A stretch of 35,766 nt of DNA from Gemmatimonadota bacterium (GTDB taxonomy: Bacteria; Gemmatimonadota; Gemmatimonadetes; Palauibacterales; KS3-K002): NCBI GenBank assembly GCA_020344015.1, contig CP070812.1:3710470-3746235 (forward strand). The letters run 5' to 3'. Below, one piece after another: positions 6,862 to 15,532 of the stretch. Made by a program: the position numbers and the translations under genes. Below the pieces are notes generated by a model, which searched no databases, was not told where the DNA came from, and worked only from the letters and a program-made list of their open reading frames with translations. Every line of letters begins with the position of its first letter. The stretch's first letter is position 1.

Positions 6862-8628
6862 TTGTTTCTGGCCGGCTCGGAGCATGTCTACATGCACCGC
6901 GCCGAGCTCGATCGCATTAATGTCTTCCCGATTCCCGACGGCGACACCGGAACCAACCTCGCGCTCAGTCTTCGCGCGATCGCCGCTGCACTAGACGGCG
7001 TCGAGGACGCGAGCGTCTCGGGCATGGCGGGGCGGATCGCCGAGGCTGGTGTGCTGGGCGCACGTGGCAACTCCGGCATGATGCTGTCGCACTATTTCCT
7101 CGGCTTCGCCGACGGTCTGGGTAGCCGGAGCCGGGCAGGTCCGGAGGAACTGACGGCAGCGATGTGTTCGGCTTCCAGCTCCCTCTACCAAGCTGTCGAC
7201 CAGCCTGTCGAAGGAACGATCCTCACCGTCGTGCGCGAAGCCACCGAAGAAGTGGAGCGGCTCGCACGCCAACTGCCCGATCTGCGAGATCTGGCCAGAC
7301 GACTGTTGCAGGCGGCACACGCGTCGCTGAAACGCACACCCGACCTGCTGCCGATGCTGCGGCAGGCGAAGGTAGTCGATGCTGGCGGCAAAGGTTTCGT
7401 CTGCTTCGTCGAGGGGATGGTCTCGCTTATCGAGGGCCACACGCGGCCCACCTTCGCTCACGTGGTTGCACCGCAAGTGCCGGATGCCGCTGCGGCTGCT
7501 GAGTATCCCGAGGAGATCGATCGCAACTACCGCTTCTGTGCCGAATTCCTTGTCCGGGGGCAAACGCTTCCCGAACGGCGGCAACTTGCCGATGCGGTCA
7601 GGAAGTTGGGTGGCTCGCTGATCGTCAATCGCGCCTCGTCGGTTGCCAAGATCCATATCCACACCGACGAACCCACGGAGGTCGAGCGCGCGCTTGGCGT
7701 GCTGGGTGGCATCGTCGAGTGTGTGAAAGCCGAGGACATGCGGGCGCAGCATCGCGGTAGACGCCTGAGACCGACGCGGCAGGTGACGGTCTTGACCGAC
7801 ACAACGTGTGATCTGCCACCCGAGCTGGTCATCCAGCACGACATAACCATCGTGCCGCTGACGGTCATGTTCGGCGACGAGGCGTTTCTCGATCAGGTCG
7901 ACATCACCCAGGAGGAATTCCTGGCGCGGCTCACGGACCCAGGACAACCCCTGGCGACAACCTCACAGCCGGCCCCGGCCCATTTCGATGAAGCCTATGG
8001 TCGCGCAGCCGAGCAGGCAGACGAGGTGCTCGGTGTGATGCTTTCCGGGGCCCTGTCGGGGACCCTAGGTCAGGCGCAGGTCGCCGCCGGGAGGTTCGAG
8101 GACGCCAAAGTCAGCATATACGATTCTTGCACGGCCTCTCTTGGTCTGGGCATGCAGGTGCTGCGGGCCGCCGAGCTGGCGAAGCAGGGCCGCAGCGTGG
8201 CAGAGATCATTGAGGAACTGGAACGACTAAAGGGCCGTTCAGGCCTGTACATCACCGTAGACAAGCTCGACTACCTCAAGCGCTCGGGTCGCCTGGGCAA
8301 GGCGCATGCTTTCGTAGGCAACCTGCTCGATCTCAAGCCCATCCTGAGCGTCGATCGAGAAGGCCGCGTCGTGCCGGTCGATCGGGTTCGCCATCGCGAG
8401 GCGCTGATCCCGCGTGTTCTGGATCTGTTCGCGGAGCGTATTCCGGTCGAGCGAACACGGCTGCGGATGGGCGTCGTGCACGTGCTCTGTCGTGATGTGG
8501 CGGACCAACTGGCGAGCGAACTGGATCGCCGCTTCGCGCCGGACGAGATCCTCGTGCGCCCTGCGACGAGTGTGATAGCCGCGCATACCGGGCCGGGCGC
8601 CTGGGGCGTTTTCTATCAAGCGGAGTAA
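6862..8628 (+). CDS. DhaL-DegV fusion, predicted fatty acid kinase (FakA joined to FakB)
   Basis: In two-protein systems FakA phosphorylates fatty acids held by the DegV-family carrier FakB, giving acyl phosphate for phospholipid synthesis. Here both halves are on one 588-residue chain. Residues 1-190 are a DhaL kinase domain: VFPIPDGDTGTNL with the metal-binding Asp26 and Asp28, then GARGNSGMMLS. Residues about 200-305 match the FakA middle region (RFCAEFLVRG, KIHIHTDEP). Residues 309-588 are a canonical DegV domain with TVLTDTTCDLP, TTSQPAP (366-372), SGALSGTLGQAQ and YLKRSGRLGKAHAF. The TTG start at 6862 is conservative. The upstream frame is open back through SYCDGRRLKRL, which looks like the true N-terminus of DhaL proteins, so translation probably begins earlier. 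It sits between rplI and rsfS. Confidence 0.9.
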   Translation: MFLAGSEHVYMHRAELDRINVFPIPDGDTGTNLALSLRAIAAALDGVEDASVSGMAGRIAEAGVLGARGNSGMMLSHYFLGFADGLGSRSRAGPEELTAAMCSASSSLYQAVDQPVEGTILTVVREATEEVERLARQLPDLRDLARRLLQAAHASLKRTPDLLPMLRQAKVVDAGGKGFVCFVEGMVSLIEGHTRPTFAHVVAPQVPDAAAAAEYPEEIDRNYRFCAEFLVRGQTLPERRQLADAVRKLGGSLIVNRASSVAKIHIHTDEPTEVERALGVLGGIVECVKAEDMRAQHRGRRLRPTRQVTVLTDTTCDLPPELVIQHDITIVPLTVMFGDEAFLDQVDITQEEFLARLTDPGQPLATTSQPAPAHFDEAYGRAAEQADEVLGVMLSGALSGTLGQAQVAAGRFEDAKVSIYDSCTASLGLGMQVLRAAELAKQGRSVAEIIEELERLKGRSGLYITVDKLDYLKRSGRLGKAHAFVGNLLDLKPILSVDREGRVVPVDRVRHREALIPRVLDLFAERIPVERTRLRMGVVHVLCRDVADQLASELDRRFAPDEILVRPATSVIAAHTGPGAWGVFYQAE

Positions 8629-8641
8629 CCACGGGAGCTCG

Positions 8642-9043
8642 ATGTCCAGACCCGAGTCGAAGGTTTCCGGTGCAGGCCTCCGACCTGCCGACCTGCCAAC
8701 GGATGTCCGCCGGGCGTTGGGACTTTGTCAGGAGCGAAATGCTCGCGAGTTAATGATCCTGGACCTGCGCGGGCTATCCGACGCGACCGATTTCTTCATC
8801 ATCACTTCGGGTGACTCGGAGGTGCATGTCCGGGCGATCGCCGATCACCTGGTGGACGGAATGTCGCGCGGCGGTGTACGACACTCGGGGGTAGAGGGTG
8901 AACGAGCGGCCCGCTGGGTGCTGATTGACTATATTGACCTCGTAGTGCACGTTTTTCACCCCGTGGTTCGGGAGTTCTATCAGCTGGAACGGCTGTGGGG
9001 TGACGCTCCTATGGCCTTGATCGAAGACACCGGCACGCGATGA
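8642..9043 (+). CDS. rsfS: Ribosomal silencing factor RsfS
   Basis: RsfS binds L14 on the 50S subunit and blocks joining with 30S in slow growth. After about 20 leading residues, the family core reads ARELMILDLRGLSDATDFFI with ITSGDSEVHVRAIADHL, then GERAARWVLIDYIDLVVHVF and REFYQLERLWGDAP, the characteristic end. The length of 133 residues is normal. The ATG is 13 bases after the preceding stop. Its TGA overlaps the ATG of the large membrane protein gene downstream (ATGA at 9040-9043), so the two are translationally coupled, an unusual partner for rsfS. Confidence 0.96.
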   Translation: MSRPESKVSGAGLRPADLPTDVRRALGLCQERNARELMILDLRGLSDATDFFIITSGDSEVHVRAIADHLVDGMSRGGVRHSGVEGERAARWVLIDYIDLVVHVFHPVVREFYQLERLWGDAPMALIEDTGTR

Positions 9044-12000
9044 GAGGACCTCCCTGGCGCACTGCCGTTCTGCCGGCGCGGGCGGCCCTGCGGATCGCGT
9101 CGTTCATGGCGCTACTGCTCGTCGCAGTCGCCGAGCAGGGAACCGCCCAATTCGGGCGCAACAAGCTCCAGTATCAAGTCTTCGATTTCCAGGTCCTGCG
9201 CACGACTCACTTCGATATCTACTACTATCCGCGGGAGCGCGAGGCCGCGCTCGACGCCGCCCGCATGGCGGAAAGGTCCTACAGCCGACTGAGCCGCATC
9301 CTCGGGCACGAGTTCGAGGAGCGGAAGCCGATCATCCTCTACGCATCGCACAGCGAGTTCCAGCAGACCAATGCGCTGCCCGGAATGATCTCCGAGGGGA
9401 CGGGCGGCGTGACGGAGTTCGGAAAACGGCGCGTGATCCTGCCGTTCACCGGCTCGTACGCAGACTTCGAGCACGTGTTGACGCACGAGCTGGTACACGC
9501 GTTCCAATTCGATGTTATCGCGCGTGGGCTGACGAACCAGCTCAATCCGCTTCTTTTCGAGCCGCCGCTCTGGTTCATGGAGGGGATGGCTGAGTACCTG
9601 GCGATCGGAAAGCTGGACACGCACACGCACGCATGGCTCCGTGATGCAGTACTGTCTGGCTACTTGCGCACGATACCCGAGATGTCGCTGTACAGCGACT
9701 ACCTGTCGTACCGTTTTGGCCAGTCGTTGTGGGCGTTCGTCGGTGCGAAGTACGGCGACCACACCATCGGCCTGTTGCTGGGACGAGCGATGCGGCTGGG
9801 ACTCGAGAGTGCGGTCCAGATCACGCTGGGCGTAACGGTCGAAGAGCTCTCGGCAGAGTGGGTTGAGACGTTGAGGACGACGTACTTACCGGACGTCGCC
9901 AGGTTCGCTGGTCCCGAGGAGGTTGGCCGGCGGCTGACCCGCCATTCGTTCAAGCCGGGCTCGAGTGAGTTCGCATCGTACCTGGCCCCGGCTCTCTCTC
10001 CGGACGGCCGCCAGATGGTGTTCTTTTCCGACCGCGGCAACGACCTCTATTCGTTCTTCGATCTCTGGCTGGCGTCGGCGGAGGACGGCAAGATTACCGC
10101 TCGGCTGGTTCAGGCGGCGCGCCAGGCCGATTTCGAGTCGCTGCGCTTCATGAACTCGTCCGCCGCTTGGTCACCCGACGGCCGTCAGCTGGCGTTCGTC
10201 GCGCAGGCGGGTGGCCGCGACGCGCTCTACATTTACGATGTCCCCCGGCGGCGCGTTGTGCACCGGATCAAACCGGATCTCGATGGACTACAGAACCCGA
10301 CGTTCTCTCCTGACGGCCAGCAGATTGCAGTCACCGGTCTGCTGGGTGGGATCAGCGACCTGTACGTCGTCGGTGTATCGGGAGAACGCCTGCAACAGCT
10401 TACGGACGACAAGTACGCCGATCTTCACCCATCCTGGTCGCCGGACGGTCGTCACATAGCCATCGCCACCGATCGTGGAGACGGGACTGATTTCGATGAC
10501 CTCGTCTTCGGCGGTTATCGCATTGCGCTTTACAGCGTGACGGATGGCAGTGTCGAGGTTCTCCCGCAGCAGGAGGCTGGCAAGAACACGAATCCCGTCT
10601 GGTCGCCGGACGGCCAAGCCATCGGGTTCATCTCCGATCGCACCGGGACGAACAACGTATTCATCTGGTCGCTGTTGGAAGGCCGATTGTACCAGGCCAC
10701 TGACCTTCTCTCGGGTGTGACCGGGATTATCCCGCTTAGCCCGGCGATATCGTGGTCGGCTGGGTCGGATCGGTTGGCCTTTACCTACTTCGAGGGTGCG
10801 GGCTACAACATCTATGCGATTGACGACCCGCGCGAGTCGGCATGGCCGGTCGAGAGGTCCGTGGAGCCGCCGATCGTTGTCCGGGCCGAGGCGGACGAGG
10901 GGATTCGCGCCGAGGAGTCTGTCCGCGGACTGCTCTCTTCCGATCCGCCGACCGCCAGAAGGCGAACGCAGTCATACTACAGGGTCCTGGACGGTTTCCG
11001 TCCGTCGGCGGCGCAGCCCGAATCGGGGGAAGTCGTCGTTCGCCGCGAAATCACGGTAGCTGACCTGCTGGCCGATGCCCACGGCGGGCTTCCGGATACG
11101 ACGTCGTTCGAGAAGCGGGACTACGAGCTCAAGCTGACACCGGACATCATCGGTCAGCCGGTAATCGGCGCGCAGGTGGGCGGCCATTTCGGTAATGGAG
11201 TGTACGGCGGCTCGTACATTCTGCTGTCGGATATCCTGGGCGATCATAACGTCTTGCTTTGGGGGCAGGTGGCGGGCTCGTTCGACGACGCCTACATCCT
11301 GACTCAATACACCTACCTGCGCGAGCGGGCAAACGTGTCGATGGCGTACCAGCAGTTTCCGCTCTATCGGTTCCGGGGAACGGTCCCTGCGCTAGACGAA
11401 TACAACCAGCCGTACTACGAGGATCGCTTTGTACGAGATGTCTATAGGACGCTGAGCACCGATCTTCACTACCCGTTGGACATCTTCCAGCGGCTCGAGC
11501 TCTCAGCCGTGGGCGTCTATATCAGCCGGGACAGCGTGATCGATCGGGTCGTGCCGGGCTCGACCGGCGGTTCTGAGCGGTTCACCGTGCGGTTGGAGAA
11601 CCTGATGTTCGCGGGGCCGTCGATCGCGCTGGTCTTCGACAATGCTTTGTACGGCTATACCGGCCCCATCGCCGGCCGTCGGTTCCGGATCGGGGTCGGC
11701 CGCTATTTCGGCGATGTGGGCATCTACGACCTGACGTTCGACGTACGCAATTATTTCAATTTGGGCGGCCAGTTCACGTTGGCGGCAAGGCTGACTACCT
11801 ACTCGCGTTCGGGGCAGGGTGAGCACCAGTTCCGGCTCTACTGGGGGGGACCCTATTACCTGCGCGGCTATGACGGCGGCTCGTACTCCGAGGCGGAATG
11901 TGCGAGGTCGATCGCTGGAGTGGCCGATCCTGTCACGACCCTGTGCCCGGTTCGCGATCAGCTCATCGGTAGCAGCATTGTGCTGAGTAGCGCGGAGTTT

Positions 12001-12294
12001 CGTTTCCCGATCTTCAATTTCCTGGACCTTGGGATTGTGCCGCTGGGCCTGCCGCCTATCGATGGGGCCGTCTTCTTCGACATGGGTGTCGCCTTTAACC
12101 GGTTCAGCCAGCTGGCCTGGTCGCGGCCGCCGGGAGCGGATCCCGTCGATGTGAGGTCGCCGCTGGCCTCAGTTGGCGCATCGCTCAGAATCAACATTCT
12201 CTACAACGTCTTCCGGGTCGACTACTCGTATCCACTGGATCGCCCCGCGCGGAAGGGCGGTGTCTGGTCGTTGTCGTTCGGACCGACCTTCTGA
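9040..12294 (+). CDS. Secreted metallopeptidase-like / TolB-type propeller / Omp85-like barrel protein
   Basis: A 1084-residue protein with three apparent modules. After a signal peptide (hydrophobic 14-31, AEQGTAQF cleavage region), residues about 40-290 hold a gluzincin-type peptidase domain: HELVH (149-153), then LWFMEGMAEYLA with Glu181 as the likely third zinc ligand; all key residues are present. Residues about 300-600 contain at least five PD40/TolB-type strands (LSPDGRQMVFFSDRG, WSPDGRQLAFVA, FSPDGQQIAVTG, WSPDGRHIAIATDRG, WSPDGQAIGFISDRTG). Residues about 700-1084 form an outer-membrane barrel like BamA/TamA surface antigens, with YYLRGYDGG as the (V/L)RG(F/Y) motif and a terminal Phe suited to Bam recognition. 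The propeller and peptidase should be periplasmic or surface-facing. Substrate unknown. Translationally coupled to rsfS. Confidence 0.85.
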   Translation: MRGPPWRTAVLPARAALRIASFMALLLVAVAEQGTAQFGRNKLQYQVFDFQVLRTTHFDIYYYPREREAALDAARMAERSYSRLSRILGHEFEERKPIILYASHSEFQQTNALPGMISEGTGGVTEFGKRRVILPFTGSYADFEHVLTHELVHAFQFDVIARGLTNQLNPLLFEPPLWFMEGMAEYLAIGKLDTHTHAWLRDAVLSGYLRTIPEMSLYSDYLSYRFGQSLWAFVGAKYGDHTIGLLLGRAMRLGLESAVQITLGVTVEELSAEWVETLRTTYLPDVARFAGPEEVGRRLTRHSFKPGSSEFASYLAPALSPDGRQMVFFSDRGNDLYSFFDLWLASAEDGKITARLVQAARQADFESLRFMNSSAAWSPDGRQLAFVAQAGGRDALYIYDVPRRRVVHRIKPDLDGLQNPTFSPDGQQIAVTGLLGGISDLYVVGVSGERLQQLTDDKYADLHPSWSPDGRHIAIATDRGDGTDFDDLVFGGYRIALYSVTDGSVEVLPQQEAGKNTNPVWSPDGQAIGFISDRTGTNNVFIWSLLEGRLYQATDLLSGVTGIIPLSPAISWSAGSDRLAFTYFEGAGYNIYAIDDPRESAWPVERSVEPPIVVRAEADEGIRAEESVRGLLSSDPPTARRRTQSYYRVLDGFRPSAAQPESGEVVVRREITVADLLADAHGGLPDTTSFEKRDYELKLTPDIIGQPVIGAQVGGHFGNGVYGGSYILLSDILGDHNVLLWGQVAGSFDDAYILTQYTYLRERANVSMAYQQFPLYRFRGTVPALDEYNQPYYEDRFVRDVYRTLSTDLHYPLDIFQRLELSAVGVYISRDSVIDRVVPGSTGGSERFTVRLENLMFAGPSIALVFDNALYGYTGPIAGRRFRIGVGRYFGDVGIYDLTFDVRNYFNLGGQFTLAARLTTYSRSGQGEHQFRLYWGGPYYLRGYDGGSYSEAECARSIAGVADPVTTLCPVRDQLIGSSIVLSSAEFRFPIFNFLDLGIVPLGLPPIDGAVFFDMGVAFNRFSQLAWSRPPGADPVDVRSPLASVGASLRINILYNVFRVDYSYPLDRPARKGGVWSLSFGPTF

Positions 12295-12318
12295 CGCGGG
12301 GCGAAGGCACGTCCTGCC

Positions 12319-12348
12319 TTGCATATTCGGCACAGCCCCGGCTATTTT
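12319..12348 (+). promoter_or_regulatory. Candidate promoter for the SPOR-smc gene group
   Basis: TTGCAT (12319-12324), 18 bases, TATTTT (12343-12348). It overlaps the descending arm of a small hairpin (AAGGCA 12304-12309, TGCCTT 12315-12320). It lies in the 121-base spacer after the barrel gene and would give a leader of about 60 bases. Confidence 0.4.
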
Positions 12349-12415
12349 GAGCTATGCCCACAGTACTCCAGCCCCTCCGTAACGAGATCCGAAAACCACG
12401 GATACCGATCTGAAG

Positions 12416-13987
12416 TTGCACCTGTCGAAACGCTCTCTAACCCTGATCGCGCTGGCTTTAGCGCTGGCTGGGAGCCCGTCCTGCGGTGACCGGGAGGGAT
12501 CGCCGGCCGCTGGGGCGGCGAACCTGGACCGGACCGCCTGGTTGGGCAGCGCCGAGGGTTGGGGGCTCCTGGGATTCCCGCTCGACGGGGGACCGCTGAC
12601 GTATCGGAGCGCCGAGACGCTGGAGTCTCCGACGTGGGCGCCGCCCGAGCTGGAGCAGCTGACCCAGGCGTGGCCGGGTGAAAGAGCGGTTTGGCTGCAA
12701 CTGAGCGACTCGCGCATCGCCCGCTACGAATACCGTACCGGCCATCTGCTCGGTTTCGAGGGGTTCGAGGGGACGGAGACCGCCGCTGCCCTGGGCAGGC
12801 GCGGGCTGCTGATGACCCCCGACCCGAGTTCGCTCGAACTGGTCTCGGAAGGCGAGCCGTGGCAGCTCACTCTGGAAGGCTCGGTGCAGCGGCTGGTCCC
12901 GGACGGCGAAGAGCGGGTCGTCGTTGTGGTCGACGCCGGGTCGGGGAACGAGCTGCTGGTTGTCGAGCCGCCGGTTGAAGAGCCTGTTGGGCGGCGTAGC
13001 GTCGCTGGAGTCGGCGATCTCGTTCTCGCTCCGGCGGGCGATCGGCTTTACTACCTGACGCGGGATGGCAGCGACTTGAGGCTGCACGGCCTCAGCGTGC
13101 CAGAACTGGAGGACGCGGAGGAGCTTGACTTGCCGCAGCCGGGCCGTGCCGTAGCCGTGACGCCGTCCGGGCACCGGCTGTACGTGTCGGCCGGCGACAG
13201 TCTCCATGTGTTCGACCGGGTAAGAGCGACCAAGGTGAGGAGTGTCCCGCTGCCCGGTGCGGCCATCGCACTGCGCTTCAGCAAGAACGGCACGCACCTG
13301 ATGGCGCTGCTCGACACGCAGGACCAGGCCATCGTGTTGCAGGTCGGTATCGATTCAATTCTGGGCTCTGTGCCGCTGGGGTGGGACGAGAATTTGCCGG
13401 TCGCAGTACCCGGCGGTCGCTTGATAGCGTTGGAGGGGGACGAGCTGGTCCTTTACGATGTGCTGCGGTTGGTCGAGGTTGCCCGGGCTGAACTGGATGA
13501 ACGCCGGCTATGGCTGGCGGTAGAGTGGCGACCGCCGCGACCGCGCATGGAACTGGCGCAACGTACCGTTCGACGCGCCTCCGAAACCGTGGTGGCTGAG
13601 CCGCAGGTTGGAGCGGAGGCCGCCGAGCCTCGTGACCCCGATGCCGGTGCGGAGCCCGGTGTATACGCTGTGGTTTCGGCAGCACGCGAGCGGGCGGGTG
13701 TCGACAATCTAGTCTCCTGGCTCCGCAGCGTTGGTTACCCCGGGACCGTGGACCGCCACGAGGACGTGATGGGCGTCGTCTGGTATCGGGCGATGGTCGG
13801 CCCGTATCCGGAGCGCGAGCTTGCGGAGGAGGCAGCGCGTTCCCTCACCGCTCGCTACGGCTACAAGCCGTGGATCCTTACGGTGACGGAGTCCGCTGAC
13901 ACTACGGCGGGCCTCGATGAGTCGGACCGGCCGGGTGAAAACGAAGGCGCAGGTGCGGCCGCAGAAGCCGAGGCCGAAGGCGGGTAG
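12416..13987 (+). CDS. Exported beta-propeller protein with C-terminal SPOR domain
   Basis: A 523-residue protein. The N-terminus has a lysine/arginine start, a hydrophobic core (LTLIALALALAG) and a Cys at residue 23, so it is a secreted protein or possible lipoprotein, although SPSC is a weak lipobox. Residues about 30-375 repeat short beta units with YVTN/WD-like features (VAVTPSGHRLYVSAGDSLHV, ALRFSKNGTHLMALL, GGRLIALEGDELVLYDV), consistent with a seven-bladed propeller. Residues about 413-492 are a SPOR domain (VYAVVSAARERAGVDNLVSW, RAMVGPYPERELAEEAARSL, YKPWILTV); SPOR domains bind denuded septal peptidoglycan. The tail is Glu/Ala-rich. The start is TTG 12416 or, giving MKLHLSKR, CTG 12410; neither has a good ribosome-binding site. 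Inferred periplasmic division or envelope factor. It precedes another SPOR protein and smc. Confidence 0.75.
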   Translation: MHLSKRSLTLIALALALAGSPSCGDREGSPAAGAANLDRTAWLGSAEGWGLLGFPLDGGPLTYRSAETLESPTWAPPELEQLTQAWPGERAVWLQLSDSRIARYEYRTGHLLGFEGFEGTETAAALGRRGLLMTPDPSSLELVSEGEPWQLTLEGSVQRLVPDGEERVVVVVDAGSGNELLVVEPPVEEPVGRRSVAGVGDLVLAPAGDRLYYLTRDGSDLRLHGLSVPELEDAEELDLPQPGRAVAVTPSGHRLYVSAGDSLHVFDRVRATKVRSVPLPGAAIALRFSKNGTHLMALLDTQDQAIVLQVGIDSILGSVPLGWDENLPVAVPGGRLIALEGDELVLYDVLRLVEVARAELDERRLWLAVEWRPPRPRMELAQRTVRRASETVVAEPQVGAEAAEPRDPDAGAEPGVYAVVSAARERAGVDNLVSWLRSVGYPGTVDRHEDVMGVVWYRAMVGPYPERELAEEAARSLTARYGYKPWILTVTESADTTAGLDESDRPGENEGAGAAAEAEAEGG

Positions 13988-14011
13988 CAAGATCCGCATC
14001 TCTTGGGAGTT

Positions 14012-14018
14012 GGGGAGG
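14012..14018 (+). promoter_or_regulatory. Shine-Dalgarno site that selects GTG 14027
   Basis: GGGGAGG ends 8 bases before GTG 14027. The earlier in-frame TTG at 14003 lies upstream of this site and has none of its own. Confidence 0.5.
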
Positions 14019-14026
14019 TGGTGAGC

Positions 14027-15532
14027 GTGGAGTCATCGGCGCCTAACACTAACGTAAACTGGCCACACGCCGCGACGCTGGTCCTGGCGGCTGACAACCC
14101 GCGCCAGCGCCGCTGGGCCGTCAACACGGCGGTCGAGGTCGTCCGTCGACTGGCAGGCCAGCGTCACAAAGTCGTGTTGGCCGACCTCCAGACGAAAAGG
14201 CCGTCCGCCCTAGCCGCGGCCCTGGGGGTCGAGGACGGGCCGGGGATCTCCGACGTGTTGTTCGGAAATGCCGCCTTCTCCAAGGTTGCAGGCCGACCGG
14301 AGGGCGAGGCCTTCTTTTTCCTGAACCTGGGCGAGTCTCCGCCGCCACTGCAGATCCTGTTTCGCCATCCACGTTGGGCCAAAATCGCGACCCGCCTCAA
14401 AGAGACCGACGCTCATCTCCTGCCTTGTGTGTCCGCCGCGGACTGGCTCGAGGCCGGCCCCATCCCCGGGTTCGAAGCCTGCATCGTACTGAACGCCGCC
14501 GCCCTCGAGGTCGAGTTGCCCGGCGAAGCGCGCAGGCTGGCCGAGTTCCTGGCGCCGCCGGAGATCCGCGAAGAGGAGACCGACGCCGTCGACTTGCCTT
14601 GGTACGCGTCGGCCGAGCCTGAGACCCAACCGATGCACGGGGCAGCGCAGTCGGGAGGCGCACCGACCGACCGCGCCGACACGCCGGAGGAGCCGACACC
14701 GAGGCCGAAGGCCGTGACACCACCGTCTCCGGCTCCCATGGCGGCCCAAGAGCCGCTGACGCCTCCGCCGGCGGCCGCCCCCATCTTCCGTCGATCCCGC
14801 CGACGCCGCATCGCGCCGTTCGCCGTCGCCGCTGCCACTGCCGCTCTGGTCTTCGCCTTGTGGCAGACGGTTGGGAGCCGGCTGATTCCGGAGGGTCCCG
14901 AAGAACTGGAGGCCGCCGCCGAGTTGACGACTCCGGAAGAGCCGATAGCAGAGGCGGCCGAGACGGCGGGACCGACGTCCGAGGCGGAGGAGCGGCCCGA
15001 GGAACCGGCGGCTACCGGGACTCGCCTCCCGGAGGTCGGTCTGCCATATTCCGTGGCCATCGCTGCCTACAGCTCGCTGGACGACGCCGTGTCGCGACAG
15101 CGGCAGTGGACGCGGGCCGATCTGCCGTTCTACGTGGCGCCCACGGTCGTGAGAGGCGTTGTATACTACCGTGTATTTGCCGGCATGCTGCCCGAGCGCG
15201 AGAACGCTGAGCAGTTGATGGCTCAGCTGGTGCGCGAGGGGATAAAAGACACGATCCGTGGCTGGGACGTAAGGCAGGCAGGTCTAGCGTTCAACTTTGG
15301 AACGTACGCGAGCTCGCCGGAGGCGCGAGCCGTTCTCGAGACCTTGTTCGGTCGTGGCATACCCGCTTACATGGTGCCAGCCGCTGGTGGCGGGGGCGCC
15401 GACAGTATAGCGTACCGTGTTTACGCGGGTGGTTATGAGAAACCGGAGGACGCGGGCCCGCTCCGGGAGCGCATCGAGGGTGCGGGATTCGACGTTGAAC
15501 TTGTCGAAAGGGTGGGATTGCTGCTGAAATGA
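14027..15532 (+). CDS. Degenerate ParA-like domain, transmembrane helix and two SPOR domains
   Basis: A 501-residue protein from GTG 14027. Residues 1-170 resemble the ParA/MinD or bacterial tyrosine kinase (CpsD) fold: an initial strand TLVLAADN, a helix AVNTAVEVVRRL, then HKVVLADLQTKRPSALAAAL and GISDVLFGNA, matching the VLLIDADLRRP...GLSDVL pattern. The Walker A loop is missing: where PxxGKS/T is expected the sequence reads DNPRQRRWAVNTA, so ATP hydrolysis is unlikely. A Pro/Ala-rich linker (about 180-255), a basic RRSRRRR and one membrane helix (about 263-282) follow. A Glu-rich linker leads to two SPOR domains (about 340-412 and 420-495). The topology would place the pseudo-ATPase in the cytoplasm and the SPOR pair in the periplasm, as in DamX-like division proteins. 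Its stop overlaps the smc ATG (ATGA). Confidence 0.75.
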   Translation: MESSAPNTNVNWPHAATLVLAADNPRQRRWAVNTAVEVVRRLAGQRHKVVLADLQTKRPSALAAALGVEDGPGISDVLFGNAAFSKVAGRPEGEAFFFLNLGESPPPLQILFRHPRWAKIATRLKETDAHLLPCVSAADWLEAGPIPGFEACIVLNAAALEVELPGEARRLAEFLAPPEIREEETDAVDLPWYASAEPETQPMHGAAQSGGAPTDRADTPEEPTPRPKAVTPPSPAPMAAQEPLTPPPAAAPIFRRSRRRRIAPFAVAAATAALVFALWQTVGSRLIPEGPEELEAAAELTTPEEPIAEAAETAGPTSEAEERPEEPAATGTRLPEVGLPYSVAIAAYSSLDDAVSRQRQWTRADLPFYVAPTVVRGVVYYRVFAGMLPERENAEQLMAQLVREGIKDTIRGWDVRQAGLAFNFGTYASSPEARAVLETLFGRGIPAYMVPAAGGGGADSIAYRVYAGGYEKPEDAGPLRERIEGAGFDVELVERVGLLLK

